Shown piece by piece: positions 7,230-15,767 of a DNA stretch of 37,579 nt. Location of the stretch: NCBI GenBank assembly GCA_947178475.1, contig CAMWYM010000015.1:1-37579 (forward strand), given 5' to 3'. The position numbers and the translations under genes are program-made. Numbering within the stretch: the stretch's first letter is position 1; every line of letters starts with the position of its first letter. Below the pieces are notes generated by a model that worked only from the letters and a program-made list of their open reading frames with translations, did not search any database and was not told where the DNA came from. Origin of the DNA: an uncultured Clostridium sp. (GTDB taxonomy: Bacteria; Bacillota; Clostridia; Lachnospirales; Lachnospiraceae).

Positions 7230-7304
7230 TCATGTGCTTCGCACATTCAATAAAGCACATAAATTCACCCTTGCAAGCAAGTGAATTTATGTACATTATA
7301 TCAT
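7222..7304. repeat. 12-bp direct repeats bracketing two hairpins downstream of pdxT
   Basis: ACATTATATCAT occurs at 7222-7233 and 7293-7304. Between them lie ATGTGC/GCACAT (7232-7237 / 7241-7246) and the 12-bp perfect stem ACATAAATTCAC/GTGAATTTATGT (7257-7268 / 7281-7292). The larger hairpin is 36 bases past the pdxT stop and is followed on the - strand by GCTTTATTG, so it may act as a weak pdxT terminator. Confidence 0.6.
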
Positions 7305-7327
7305 AAATCAATAAAAAAGTAACTCTG

Positions 7328-7897
7328 CTATGCGCCATGGATAGAATTAATAAATTCTTTATGCAGACGAGTATCATTTGTCAGTTCCGGATGGAATGCA
7401 AAACCTGTCTGATTCTTATACCGCACTCCGACCACATGACCTTCTACAACAGCCAGCACCTCTACCCCTGTGCCTACCCTTTCAATATACGGTGCCCTGA
7501 TAAATTCCATTGGATATGTCCCTATCCCTGTAATATCACTATCCGAGTGAAAGCTGCCAAGCTGCCTGCCATAAGCATTCCTCTTAACAGTCACTGGCAT
7601 CGTCTGAAAATACCTATTCTGCCCATTACTGATTTCCTCTGCCAGAAGAATCAAACCTGCACAGGTCGCAAATGTAGGCAGTCCTGCCTCAATCTGCTTT
7701 TGCAATATGTCAAACATATCAAGCTCTCTCAACAGTTTTCCCTGAACTGTGCTCTCTCCTCCCGGCAAAATCAGACCGTCATAATTCCGCTGTAAATCCT
7801 TAGCTTTTCGCAATTCCACACAGTCCACTCCCAGACTCTGCATTACTTTTTTATGCTCAATGAAAGCACCCTGTACCGCTAAAACTGCTACTGTCAT
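7328..7897 (-). CDS. pdxT: Pyridoxal 5'-phosphate synthase glutaminase subunit
   Basis: PdxT hydrolyses glutamine and channels ammonia to PdxS in the DXP-independent pyridoxal phosphate pathway. At 189 residues it has the normal family length. The class I amidotransferase triad is visible: Cys79 in ATCAGLIL, and His169 and Glu171 in AFHPELTND. LILPGGEST (41-50) and the GRQLGSF block are also typical. The ATG at 7897 is preceded by GGAGA at good spacing. It lies 62 bases downstream of pdxS on the same strand with no terminator between, so they form an operon. Both would be controlled by the divergently encoded PdxR. Confidence 0.97.
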   Translation of the reverse strand: MTVAVLAVQGAFIEHKKVMQSLGVDCVELRKAKDLQRNYDGLILPGGESTVQGKLLRELDMFDILQKQIEAGLPTFATCAGLILLAEEISNGQNRYFQTMPVTVKRNAYGRQLGSFHSDSDITGIGTYPMEFIRAPYIERVGTGVEVLAVVEGHVVGVRYKNQTGFAFHPELTNDTRLHKEFINSIHGA

Positions 7898-7959
7898 AAC
7901 AATTCTCCATTTCTTCTGGTGTAATTAAAATATCTCTCCTCACTCAATACCATCCTGCT

Positions 7960-8835
7960 CTATTTTCCTCGCTCTGCCATAAGCAGACTAATCTCCTGCT
8001 CATTAATCCCTACCATCGCCTCTCCTAAATCCTCAGAGAGCTCTGCTATCATCTTTGCATCATTATAATTAGTCACTGCCTTTACAATGGCATTTGCCCT
8101 TTTCTCCGGACTCCCCGACTTAAAGATACCAGATCCTACAAACACGCCCTCAGCACCAAGCTGCATCATTAAAGCCGCATCTGCCGGAGTTGCAACACCT
8201 CCAGCCGCAAAATTTACAACAGGAAGTCTGCCGTTATCGTGTACATACTGTACCAGCTCATATGGAACCTGCAATTCCTTCGCCTCATTAAACAGCTCGT
8301 CCTCGCGCATGGCAGTGATTCTGGCAATTGCACTGTTCATCCTTCGCATATGGCGTACCGCCTGAACCACATCACCGGTGCCTGGTTCCCCTTTGGTGCG
8401 AATCATTGCCGCACCCTCACTAATCCGACGAAGTGCCTCGCCCAAATCCTTTGCTCCGCACACAAAGGGGACACGAAACTTTGTCTTATCTATATGATAT
8501 ACATCATCTGCCGGTGAGAGCACTTCGCTTTCATCGATATAGTCGATTTCTATTGCCTCTAATATCTGTGCCTCTGCAAAATGCCCAATACGGCATTTTG
8601 CCATGACCGGTATGGATACAGCTTCCTGAATACCCTTAATCATTTTAGGGTCACTCATACGTGATACACCACCCGCTGCTCTGATATCAGCTGGGATTCT
8701 CTCTAATGCCATTACTGCACAGGCTCCTGCCTTCTCTGCAATACGTGCCTGCTCCGGTGTCGTAACATCCATAATAACCCCGCCCTTTAGCATTTGTGCC
8801 AGCTCCTTATTTAACGCATAACGATTCTCTTTCAT
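7960..8835 (-). CDS. pdxS: Pyridoxal 5'-phosphate synthase lyase subunit
   Basis: PdxS condenses ribose 5-phosphate, glyceraldehyde 3-phosphate and PdxT-derived ammonia into pyridoxal 5'-phosphate, as a cytoplasmic dodecamer. The 291-residue sequence matches the very conserved family: [13 protein letters not shown] (Asp23), [31 protein letters not shown] (Lys80, the first imine lysine), [11 protein letters not shown] (Lys148, the second lysine), and [30 protein letters not shown] in the phosphate-binding region. The ATG at 8835 has GGGAG nine bases upstream. It is the first gene of the pdxST operon, and its promoter must lie in the 120-base gap shared with pdxR. Confidence 0.98.
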   Translation of the reverse strand: MKENRYALNKELAQMLKGGVIMDVTTPEQARIAEKAGACAVMALERIPADIRAAGGVSRMSDPKMIKGIQEAVSIPVMAKCRIGHFAEAQILEAIEIDYIDESEVLSPADDVYHIDKTKFRVPFVCGAKDLGEALRRISEGAAMIRTKGEPGTGDVVQAVRHMRRMNSAIARITAMREDELFNEAKELQVPYELVQYVHDNGRLPVVNFAAGGVATPADAALMMQLGAEGVFVGSGIFKSGSPEKRANAIVKAVTNYNDAKMIAELSEDLGEAMVGINEQEISLLMAERGK

Positions 8836-8877
8836 TCCTCATTTCTCCCTTCAGCATTGAATTTTCTAATCAGCTAT

Positions 8878-8935
8878 AGTATACTGGAATGTGACCATAT
8901 TTAAATAGTCAATTTCAATATATTCAAAATGGTCA
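8878..8935. promoter_or_regulatory. Divergent pdxS/pdxR control region with three TGAC(C/T)AT half-sites
   Basis: TGACCAT (8892-8898), ATAGTCA (8905-8911) and ATGGTCA (8929-8935) are copies of one half-site in inverted and direct arrangement; the first and third are exact inverse complements. On the - strand a TATACT -10 (complement of 8878-8883) lacks a good -35 at 17 bases, as expected if an activator bound to these half-sites is needed. MocR-type PdxR proteins are known to bind repeated sites in pdxS-pdxR intergenic DNA; assignment of this site is inferred. Confidence 0.6.
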
Positions 8936-8955
8936 GATTGGAGGTTTTTAACATT

Positions 8956-10371
8956 ATGCTCACCTATTCTTTTTTGGATTTAGGGTCAGACAGCCTATAT
9001 GTACATCTTTATAAATGTATTAAAAAGGACATAATTACAGGGCATTTAGCTCCTGGCGAAAAGCTTCCCTCCAAAAGAAGTTTCGCAAAAAATCTGAACA
9101 TAAGCACGATTACCATAGAAAATGCCTATTCTCAACTGATGGCGGAAGGATATATATATTCCATTCCCAAAAAGGGATACTATATTGCAGATATTGCCAA
9201 TACTCTCACTGATATGCCAAAGCGCAATATGGAAAACTTTGCTTTAGCTTCTGATACCTCTGCCTATTTTGCCGACTTTACCAGCAATCAAACCAACCCA
9301 GACAATTTCCCATTTACTATCTGGACTAAATTACTCCGGGAAATTATTCTGGATTATCAAAAGGAGCTGATGCAAAATTCACCAAGCGGCGGTGTTTTAG
9401 AGCTTCGCAAAGCAATTGCCACACATCTGCTAGAGTTTCGCGGTATGACGGTGTCCCCCGAACAAATTATTATCGGCGCCGGCACGGAATACCTATACGG
9501 ACTTCTTATCCAATTGCTGGGCTATGATAAATGTTATGCCTTAGAAGACCCTGGCTATCAAAAAATATCCCAAATCTACAACTGCAATCATGTCACCTGT
9601 AAATATATCCCCATGGATAAAGACGGTATCCTTATAGAAGAGCTTGAACAATCCCACGCCGATATTGTTCATCTCTCACCCTCCCATCACTTTCCAACCG
9701 GTATCATTACTCCTATCGGAAGAAGATATGAACTGCTGGGCTGGGCAGCACGCGCAGATTCCCGCTATATTATTGAAGATGACTACGACAGCGAATTCCG
9801 CTTAATGGGAAAGCCCATTCCCTCTCTCCAGAGCATCGATATCACGGAGAAAGTTATTTATATCAATACCTTTACTAAGAGTCTGTCCTCCACCATCCGC
9901 ATCAGCTATATGGTACTTCCAAAGCATCTAATTAACCGCTTTTATAACAATATGCATTTTTATTCCTGCACCGTGTCAAACTTTGAGCAATACACTCTTG
10001 CAAGGTTTATCCACGACGGACATTTTGAAAAGCATATTAACCGCATGAGGAACTTTTACCGCATTTTGCGCGACACACTTTTAGAATGTATTGAAAAAAG
10101 CCCCTTAGCCTCATTAATTACCATCACCGAAGAAAACGCCGGTCTTCATTTTCTGATGCATATCAATACAACTCTGTCCGATGAGGACTTTCTTCATACA
10201 GCGGAGCAGGCGGGTATTCGTTTATCCTGTCTGTCCCAATATTATCATGATTCCTCCATGGCAGACGATAGGTGTTCTCATACATTTATTATCAATTACT
10301 CTGCCATTGATACGAGCAGCATAACCGAAGCAGTGAAGCGGCTGTGTGACTGCACTCTCTCCAACCAATAA
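8956..10371 (+). CDS. pdxR: MocR/GntR-family transcription regulator of PLP synthesis
   Basis: The N-terminal winged helix (residues ~8-70) contains the GntR signature LAPGEKLPSKRSFAKNLNISTITIENAYSQL. It is followed by a ~380-residue fold-type I aminotransferase-like domain that senses PLP. The PLP-lysine block reads NTFTKSLSSTIRISYMVLP, the cofactor-binding Asp block is YIIEDDYDSEFR, and SPSHHFPTGI is the usual substrate-side motif. The ATG at 8956 (MLTYSFLDLG) has GGAGG 11 bases upstream; the ATG at 8929 lies inside an operator half-site and has no SD. It is encoded divergently from pdxST, the standard arrangement for PdxR, which activates pdxST when PLP is low. Length (471) is normal. Confidence 0.92.
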   Translation: MLTYSFLDLGSDSLYVHLYKCIKKDIITGHLAPGEKLPSKRSFAKNLNISTITIENAYSQLMAEGYIYSIPKKGYYIADIANTLTDMPKRNMENFALASDTSAYFADFTSNQTNPDNFPFTIWTKLLREIILDYQKELMQNSPSGGVLELRKAIATHLLEFRGMTVSPEQIIIGAGTEYLYGLLIQLLGYDKCYALEDPGYQKISQIYNCNHVTCKYIPMDKDGILIEELEQSHADIVHLSPSHHFPTGIITPIGRRYELLGWAARADSRYIIEDDYDSEFRLMGKPIPSLQSIDITEKVIYINTFTKSLSSTIRISYMVLPKHLINRFYNNMHFYSCTVSNFEQYTLARFIHDGHFEKHINRMRNFYRILRDTLLECIEKSPLASLITITEENAGLHFLMHINTTLSDEDFLHTAEQAGIRLSCLSQYYHDSSMADDRCSHTFIINYSAIDTSSITEAVKRLCDCTLSNQ

Positions 10372-10400
10372 TCCTTCACCTCACTGGATATTATAAAAAA

Positions 10401-10431
10401 CTCCACATATGTCAATATGACACATGTGGAG
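10401..10431. terminator. Bidirectional terminator between pdxR and ppdK
   Basis: CTCCACAT (10401-10408) pairs with ATGTGGAG (10424-10431), and inside it GTCA pairs with TGAC. On the - strand it is followed by TTTTTTATAAT, a strong terminator for ppdK. On the + strand the following TCTGTTTC is weaker but may end pdxR. Confidence 0.85.
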
Positions 10432-10468
10432 TCTGTTTCAGTAAAATATTTAATTCACCTGATTCGTA

Positions 10469-13102
10469 TTACTTATCATTAATTGCAGCCTGTGCAGCAG
10501 CAAGTCTTGCGATCGGTACACGGAATGGTGAACATGACACATAGTTAAGACCTACCTTATGGCAGAACTCAATAGAAGATGGATCTCCACCGTGCTCACC
10601 ACAGATACCTAACTTGATGTCCGGACGAGTCTTACGACCCTTCTCAGCAGCCATCTGTACTAACTGACCAACACCTGTCTGGTCAAGACGTGCAAACGGA
10701 TCTGACTCGTAAATCTTTGCCTGATAGTAAGAATCTAAGAACTTACCAGCATCATCACGTGAGAATCCAAATGTCATCTGAGTCAAGTCATTTGTACCAA
10801 ATGAGAAGTATTCAGCTTCCTCAGCAATAGAATCAGCAGTTAAAGCAGCACGAGGAATCTCAATCATTGTACCTACATGATACTTGATATCAGAATTCTT
10901 CTCCTTCTTAACCTGCTCAGCAACCTCTACTACAACATCCTTAACATACTTAAGCTCTTTCTTCTCACCTACCAATGGAATCATGATTTCAGGCTCGATA
11001 TCATAACCCTTCTCAGCAGCCACCTCAATTGCAGCCTCCATAACGGCTCTTGTCTGCATCTTAGCAATCTCTGGATAAGTTACAGCAAGACGGCATCCAC
11101 GATGACCCATCATCGGATTAAACTCATGAAGTGCATCACATTTAGCCTTAACGTCTTCTACTGTAAGACCCATGTCATTTGCCAATGCCTTGATATCCTC
11201 TTCCTCAGTTGGAACGAACTCATGAAGCGGTGGATCAAGATAACGAACATTCATCGGCTTGCCTTCCAAAGTCTCATACATAGCCTTAAAGTCAGCCTTC
11301 TGGAATTCACCGATTGCCTTTAATGCCTCTTCTCTCTGCTCTACTGTATCAGAAAGAATCATGCGGCGGAATTTCGGAATTCTGTCCTCGCCGAAGAACA
11401 TATGCTCTGTACGACAAAGACCAATACCCTCAGCACCTAATTCAACAGCCTTAGCGGTATCTGCCGGAGTATCTGCGTTTGTACGAACTTTTAACTTTCT
11501 ATACTTGTCAGCCCAAGCCATAACACGACCGAAGTCACCACCAATAGATGGCTCAACTGTCTTAATATCGCCCTTATAAATCTTACCTGTTGTACCGTCA
11601 AGGGAAATGTAATCTCCCTCATGGAATGTATATCCACCTAATTCAAATACCTTAGCTTCCTCATCAATCTTGATATCGCCACAACCAGATACACAGCAGG
11701 TACCCATACCACGAGCAACTACGGCTGCATGGCTTGTCATACCACCACGAACAGTCAAGATACCCTGTGAAGCGTGCATACCCTCAATATCCTCCGGAGA
11801 GGTCTCAAGACGAACTAAGATACATCTCTCACCGCGTCCACCAATACCAGCTTCCTTTGCCTCGTCTGCAGTAAAGTAAACTTTACCAGCAGCAGCACCA
11901 GGTGAAGCAGGAAGTGCAGAACCGATAACCTCGCCTGCCTTTAATGCATCTGGATCAAATGTCGGGTGAAGTAACTGATCAAGAGACTTAGCCTCGATAC
12001 GTAATACAGCTTCTTCTTCTGTAATCTGTCCTTCATCAACCAAATCGCAGGCAATTTTGATTGCAGCAGGAGCGGTTCTCTTACCATTACGTGTCTGTAA
12101 GAAGTAGAGCTTGCCCTCTTCAATCGTGAACTCCATATCCTGCATATCATGGAAATGGTTCTCAAGTTTCATTGCCAGCTCCATGAACTGCTTATAGCAA
12201 TCCGGCAAATCTTTCTCTAACTGAGAAATCGGCTGTGGTGTACGAACACCGGCAACAACGTCCTCACCCTGTGCATTAATCAAATACTCACCAAAGATAC
12301 CTTTTGCACCGGTAGATGGGTTACGGGTAAATGCAACACCTGTACCAGATGTCTCACCCTTGTTACCGAATACCATTGTCTGTACGTTAACCGCTGTTCC
12401 CCAGTCACCAGGAATATCATTCATACGACGATAAACAATTGCACGAGGGTTGTCCCATGAACGGAATACAGCCTTCACTGCTCCCATCAGCTGATCTTTC
12501 GGATCCTGTGGAAAATCCTCACCGTTCATTGCATCTTTATAGATTGCCTTAAACTGCTCTGCCAATTCCTTCAAATCCTCTGCAGTTAACTCAGTATCAT
12601 ACGTAACACCCTTTGCTTCCTTCATCTCATCAATCTTCTTCTCAAAGAATGACTTCGGAACCTCCATAACTACATCGGAATACATCTGGATAAATCTTCT
12701 GTAAGAGTCGTAAGCAAATCTAGGATTACCAGTCTTCTTTGCAAAGCCCTCAACAGCAACATCATTAAGACCAAGATTAAGAATCGTATCCATCATACCA
12801 GGCATAGATGCACGAGCTCCGGAACGAACAGACACCAATAACGGATCCTCTGTATCGCCAAACTTCTTACCATTGTGCTCCTCCAGCCATGTTAAAGCAT
12901 CAAAAATCTGCTTCTGAATCTCTTCTGAAATCTGTTTGCCCTGATTATAATAATCTGTACAAGCCTCTGTTGTTACTGTAAATCCCTGTGGAATCGGCAT
13001 GCCTAAGCCTGTCATCTCAGCTAAGTTACATCCCTTACCGCCAAGAAGGTTTCTCATTGATGCATCGCCTTCTTTAAACAAATATACCCATTTGTTTGCC
13101 AT
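10469..13102 (-). CDS. ppdK: Pyruvate,phosphate dikinase
   Basis: PPDK interconverts pyruvate + ATP + Pi and PEP + AMP + PPi; in anaerobes it links PEP to pyruvate in PPi-based glycolysis or gluconeogenesis. From the ATG at 13102 it has 877 residues, the normal length. The N-terminal ATP-grasp domain starts with GGKGCNLAEMT. The swivelling phosphohistidine domain carries GGMTSHAAVVARGMG with His458. The C-terminal PEP-binding TIM barrel includes GLCRTEHMFF, GHRGCRLAVTYPEI and the catalytic-Cys region GICGEHGGDPSS. I chose 13102 (MANKWVYLF) because AGGAGG lies ten bases upstream; earlier codons are in the leader. No PPDK regulatory-protein gene is nearby. It stands alone with its own promoter and terminator. 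Confidence 0.98.
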   Translation of the reverse strand: MANKWVYLFKEGDASMRNLLGGKGCNLAEMTGLGMPIPQGFTVTTEACTDYYNQGKQISEEIQKQIFDALTWLEEHNGKKFGDTEDPLLVSVRSGARASMPGMMDTILNLGLNDVAVEGFAKKTGNPRFAYDSYRRFIQMYSDVVMEVPKSFFEKKIDEMKEAKGVTYDTELTAEDLKELAEQFKAIYKDAMNGEDFPQDPKDQLMGAVKAVFRSWDNPRAIVYRRMNDIPGDWGTAVNVQTMVFGNKGETSGTGVAFTRNPSTGAKGIFGEYLINAQGEDVVAGVRTPQPISQLEKDLPDCYKQFMELAMKLENHFHDMQDMEFTIEEGKLYFLQTRNGKRTAPAAIKIACDLVDEGQITEEEAVLRIEAKSLDQLLHPTFDPDALKAGEVIGSALPASPGAAAGKVYFTADEAKEAGIGGRGERCILVRLETSPEDIEGMHASQGILTVRGGMTSHAAVVARGMGTCCVSGCGDIKIDEEAKVFELGGYTFHEGDYISLDGTTGKIYKGDIKTVEPSIGGDFGRVMAWADKYRKLKVRTNADTPADTAKAVELGAEGIGLCRTEHMFFGEDRIPKFRRMILSDTVEQREEALKAIGEFQKADFKAMYETLEGKPMNVRYLDPPLHEFVPTEEEDIKALANDMGLTVEDVKAKCDALHEFNPMMGHRGCRLAVTYPEIAKMQTRAVMEAAIEVAAEKGYDIEPEIMIPLVGEKKELKYVKDVVVEVAEQVKKEKNSDIKYHVGTMIEIPRAALTADSIAEEAEYFSFGTNDLTQMTFGFSRDDAGKFLDSYYQAKIYESDPFARLDQTGVGQLVQMAAEKGRKTRPDIKLGICGEHGGDPSSIEFCHKVGLNYVSCSPFRVPIARLAAAQAAINDK

Positions 13103-13178
13103 TTGTTTCATACCTCCTAAATGTTTGATAAATATGCACCAGGACAAATCTACACAACCTGTCCGCAGTCTGTTAATT

Positions 13179-13206
13179 ATTATAGCACAAAATAGATAAA
13201 ATTCAA
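13179..13206 (-). promoter_or_regulatory. Promoter of ppdK with extended -10
   Basis: On the - strand, TTGAAT (complement of 13201-13206), a 16-base spacer ending in TGC, and TATAAT (complement of 13179-13184) form a sigma-A promoter. The ~70-base leader contains a GGACA/TGTCC inverted repeat before the SD. Confidence 0.75.
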
Positions 13207-13253
13207 AAGTTTTTTTTCCATTTTTTATGTAATTTTATGAAAATATGGAAAAA

Positions 13254-13280
13254 GAGCCGCCAGATACCATCTGGCAGCTC
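13254..13280 (-). terminator. Rho-independent terminator of the NlpC/P60 gene
   Basis: GAGCCGCCAGAT (13254-13265) and ATCTGGCAGCTC (13269-13280) form a 12-bp stem with one mismatch and a 3-base loop. It is followed on the - strand by TTTTTCC, 34 bases after the stop codon. Confidence 0.88.
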
Positions 13281-13313
13281 CTGTTAACTCTTCATTCTCT
13301 ATATGCTTCCGTA

Positions 13314-14618
13314 TTAATTGATAATACGAACCGCTTTGTCAATAGATGAATAATCATAATTAGAAATCTTAATTCCCGTTTTTTCATTACTAGCATGAAC
13401 AACCTGTCCACCGCCAATATAAATAGCAACATGTCCAAAATTGTGATAGAACAGCAAATCACCCGGCTGTAAATTCTTAATACTTACTGATGTACCGTAT
13501 CCTGACTGGGATGCTGCATTATGAGGCAGTGAATACCCAAAGTGTGCATATACAGCCATTACAAAACCAGAACAATCAGCTCCCTTTGTAAGACTTGAGC
13601 CGCCGTATACATAAGGATTACCGACATACTGTACTGCAAAATCTGCTACAGCCTGTCCTGATACATTAGAAGACTCCTGCTGTACTGTCTCCTTTGAACC
13701 TCCATCATCAGATACATTAACCTTTGTAGAATCAACTGTCTCCTTCTGCTTTGGTGTATTATCTGTAGTACCGCCATTAGAGCTTGACGATTCCGTTGTC
13801 TGTGTTGTCTGCTGATTCTGAGCAGCCTGCTCCTGTTCCGCTGCAGCCTCCGCAGCTGCTTGTGCCTCTGCCGCTGCAATAGCAGCCTCTTCCTCCTCTA
13901 TCGTAACCGCTGTCTCATATATATAGTCAATACATACATATTCACCGGAAACATATCCAACCTGTTCATCAGCAAGCGCAACCTTAAACCACTCATTTTC
14001 TCTTCCCAGAACCGTCAGCGTATCTCCCTCGTCAGAAAGGGTAATCACCTCACTGTCGGTAGACTCCTCTGCACGTATATTCAAGGTTTCTGCCGTTACC
14101 TTTGCCACCCGGTCACAATTATTCTCTATGTATTCCTCTGCATCTGCACCGAATAACAGATATTCATTTTTTACATATCCATATGCATTACCGGATGAAA
14201 CAACAGACCACTCGTCACCCTGTTCAACAATAGTTCCTACATTGCCAGTATAAAATTTACCCACAACATTTGAATCCTCAGAAGCCTCCGAGCGAATATT
14301 TAAATAGCTGTCAATATTGGCAACCACCTGATTGCTCTCTATCTTAGCCTCTTTTTCCTCTATCTGAGCCTGTGGTTCCTCCACCGGCTGCTGTGTAGTC
14401 TCTTCAACAACAGGAGTCTCTGCCATAGATACATCCTGTACCGCTATTCCTTTGGAAATTGTTTCTGCGGTCGCTACACTATTCTGAATTGCCTTACTTA
14501 TAATCGCTGGCGTTTCTCTCACAGTTTCTTTAACATTCGTTGTATAGGAAGTTCCTCCTAACATCACCGACAATGCTGCAACAGTCAACATGGAACCTCT
14601 AACAATACTCTTTTTCAT
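13314..14618 (-). CDS. Secreted SH3b–NlpC/P60 peptidoglycan endopeptidase
   Basis: A signal peptide (MKKSIVRGS then a hydrophobic run to ~residue 24) directs export. Two bacterial SH3 domains follow at about 98-158 and 172-232; each has the LNIRSE/LNIRAE start and GYV end and should bind the wall. A Glu/Ala/Gln then Ser/Thr-rich linker (~240-320) leads to an NlpC/P60 catalytic domain. Its residues are Cys349 in GADCSGFV, His396 in GHVAIYIGG and His408 in HASN. The enzyme should cut within stem peptides, between gamma-D-Glu and the diamino acid, during growth or cell separation. The ATG at 14618 has GAGG eight bases upstream. It is flanked by its own promoter and terminator. Confidence 0.93.
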   Translation of the reverse strand: MKKSIVRGSMLTVAALSVMLGGTSYTTNVKETVRETPAIISKAIQNSVATAETISKGIAVQDVSMAETPVVEETTQQPVEEPQAQIEEKEAKIESNQVVANIDSYLNIRSEASEDSNVVGKFYTGNVGTIVEQGDEWSVVSSGNAYGYVKNEYLLFGADAEEYIENNCDRVAKVTAETLNIRAEESTDSEVITLSDEGDTLTVLGRENEWFKVALADEQVGYVSGEYVCIDYIYETAVTIEEEEAAIAAAEAQAAAEAAAEQEQAAQNQQTTQTTESSSSNGGTTDNTPKQKETVDSTKVNVSDDGGSKETVQQESSNVSGQAVADFAVQYVGNPYVYGGSSLTKGADCSGFVMAVYAHFGYSLPHNAASQSGYGTSVSIKNLQPGDLLFYHNFGHVAIYIGGGQVVHASNEKTGIKISNYDYSSIDKAVRIIN

Positions 14619-14650
14619 AAGATATACCTCGTAAAATCAAACCTCGTTTT

Positions 14651-14670
14651 AATTGTTACAAAATTGTTAC
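14651..14670. promoter_or_regulatory. Direct repeat AATTGTTAC x2 in the NlpC/P60 leader
   Basis: AATTGTTAC occurs at 14651-14659 and 14662-14670, an 11-base period (one helical turn). It lies between the predicted transcription start and the SD of the NlpC/P60 gene. A response-regulator or repressor site is possible; the binding protein is unknown. Confidence 0.45.
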
Positions 14671-14689
14671 GACTCTTACATCAAATGTA

Positions 14690-14718
14690 ATAATAGCAAA
14701 GGATAACAATTATGTCAA
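14690..14718 (-). promoter_or_regulatory. Near-consensus promoter of the NlpC/P60 gene
   Basis: On the - strand the -35 is a perfect TTGACA (complement of 14713-14718), the spacer is 17 bases, and the -10 is TATTAT (complement of 14690-14695). Confidence 0.82.
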
Positions 14719-14777
14719 CCATAAAATAACAATTTTTACGGATTTATTTGATTTTTTAGGTATTATTAGATATTTTA

Positions 14778-14806
14778 TTGCTTTTTTTCTCTATTTTTTG
14801 TATAAT
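14778..14806 (+). promoter_or_regulatory. Promoter of the PocR-domain gene
   Basis: TTGCTT (14778-14783), 17 bases, then a perfect TATAAT (14801-14806), 68 bases upstream of the chosen start codon at 14874. Confidence 0.72.
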
Positions 14807-14873
14807 AAGAGTATTCTATATGTATTTAAGCATTTCAAAGAATCAAATAAAGAAAGGAAACAGGTGTCGTTTT

Positions 14874-15650
14874 ATGGATATCAGAGACTTTTTAGATGTA
14901 CCACAGTTAGAACAGCTTATGCAGGACTGGTCTGACGCAACAGGACTTGCCACAATCGGTGTAGATGCCAAAGGCGAATATTTTACAAAGGATGTTAATT
15001 TTACAGATTTTTGTATCAAATATACAAGAGGATCAGACGAAGGCTTACGCCGTTGTCAGAAATGTGATGCAGAATGCTCCGGAACCTATTATTGCCATGC
15101 TGGACTGATGGATTTCAGCCGTGATATTATTATAAACGGTGAAAAGGTGGGTGCCATCATAGGTGGACAGGTACTTCCCGAAGAGCCGGACGATGATAAG
15201 TTCCGTGCTATCGCCGAGGAGCTGGGTATCGACCCAGAGACATACATAGAAGCACTTCATCAGGTTCCAGTCCGCTCCGAACGCTCAATCAAGGCAGCTG
15301 CCAAACTGCTAGGTGATGTGGTAAATATGATGGTAAAGATGAACTTTGACCACCAAAAGGATGACTCTAAGATGGATAAAATGGATGAGGATATTGAACG
15401 GGCTGCCGGGTTGATTCAGGAAATCAACGAAAAATCCCTGCAGCTTGACAAGATTGAAAGCAAACAGAATATCCTTTCCCTCAATGCCTCTATTGAAGCG
15501 GCAAGAGCCGGTGAATTTGGCCGCGGTTTTGCTGTGGTTGCCGCAGAAGTGGGCAAGCTTGCAGTTAATTCCGGAGAAATCAACAAATCCATCAAGCATT
15601 CACTGAAGGAATTAACCGGAACCATCGAGGAACTGGAGAAGCTAAAATAG
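14874..15650 (+). CDS. Soluble PocR-sensor protein with a short methyl-accepting chemoreceptor tip
   Basis: Residues ~5-155 form a PocR ligand-binding domain, with a cysteine cluster at 61, 64, 68 and 74 ([20 protein letters not shown]) that could bind a metal or redox ligand. After a charged linker (~160-190) comes the conserved chemoreceptor hairpin tip, with [29 protein letters not shown] at ~202-230. The protein is only 258 residues, with no membrane segment, no HAMP domain and very little of the long coiled coil found in normal MCPs. It may couple to CheA/CheW from the cytoplasm or act as a stand-alone sensor. I chose the ATG at 14874, where AGGTG lies seven bases upstream; an earlier in-frame start at 14778 falls in the promoter. 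No che genes are in the window. Confidence 0.85.
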   Translation: MDIRDFLDVPQLEQLMQDWSDATGLATIGVDAKGEYFTKDVNFTDFCIKYTRGSDEGLRRCQKCDAECSGTYYCHAGLMDFSRDIIINGEKVGAIIGGQVLPEEPDDDKFRAIAEELGIDPETYIEALHQVPVRSERSIKAAAKLLGDVVNMMVKMNFDHQKDDSKMDKMDEDIERAAGLIQEINEKSLQLDKIESKQNILSLNASIEAARAGEFGRGFAVVAAEVGKLAVNSGEINKSIKHSLKELTGTIEELEKLK

Positions 15651-15724
15651 AACATACACAATATATTTTTATCCGGCATCAGTCAATGACTATCTTATAC
15701 TTCCACCGGATTTGTCAAAAATAT

Positions 15725-15757
15725 AACCGGGAATCAGACGTTGCTCTGTTCCCGGTT
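15725..15757. terminator. Bidirectional terminator between the PocR and glyQS genes
   Basis: AACCGGGAA (15725-15733) pairs with TTCCCGGTT (15749-15757), with an inner CAGA/TCTG extension. TTTTTTT follows on the + strand; on the - strand ATATTTTT follows at the end of glyQS. Confidence 0.9.
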
Positions 15758-15767
15758 TTTTTGATTC

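Larger units (their letters stand above)
6899..7327. other. 429-base gene-free region: palindromic element, duplicated leader block, hairpins
   Basis: No convincing gene is present on either strand. From the deacetylase start rightward it holds the SD, an 11-bp direct repeat (6926-6936), a 211-bp inverted-repeat element (6937-7147), the second copy of the direct repeat (7153-7163), a copy of the MBOAT leader block (7168-7229), and two hairpins between 12-bp direct repeats (7222-7304). The pdxT stop codon follows at 7328. Confidence 0.85.

Noticed and set aside
6899-7327. CRISPR array, or IS remnant with coding capacity
   Set aside because: The repeats are inverted and few, with no regular spacers, and no frame shows transposase motifs.
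7337-7795. 152-codon open frame antisense to pdxT
   Set aside because: pdxT is intact with all catalytic residues, and the antisense product is Cys/His/Pro-rich noise.
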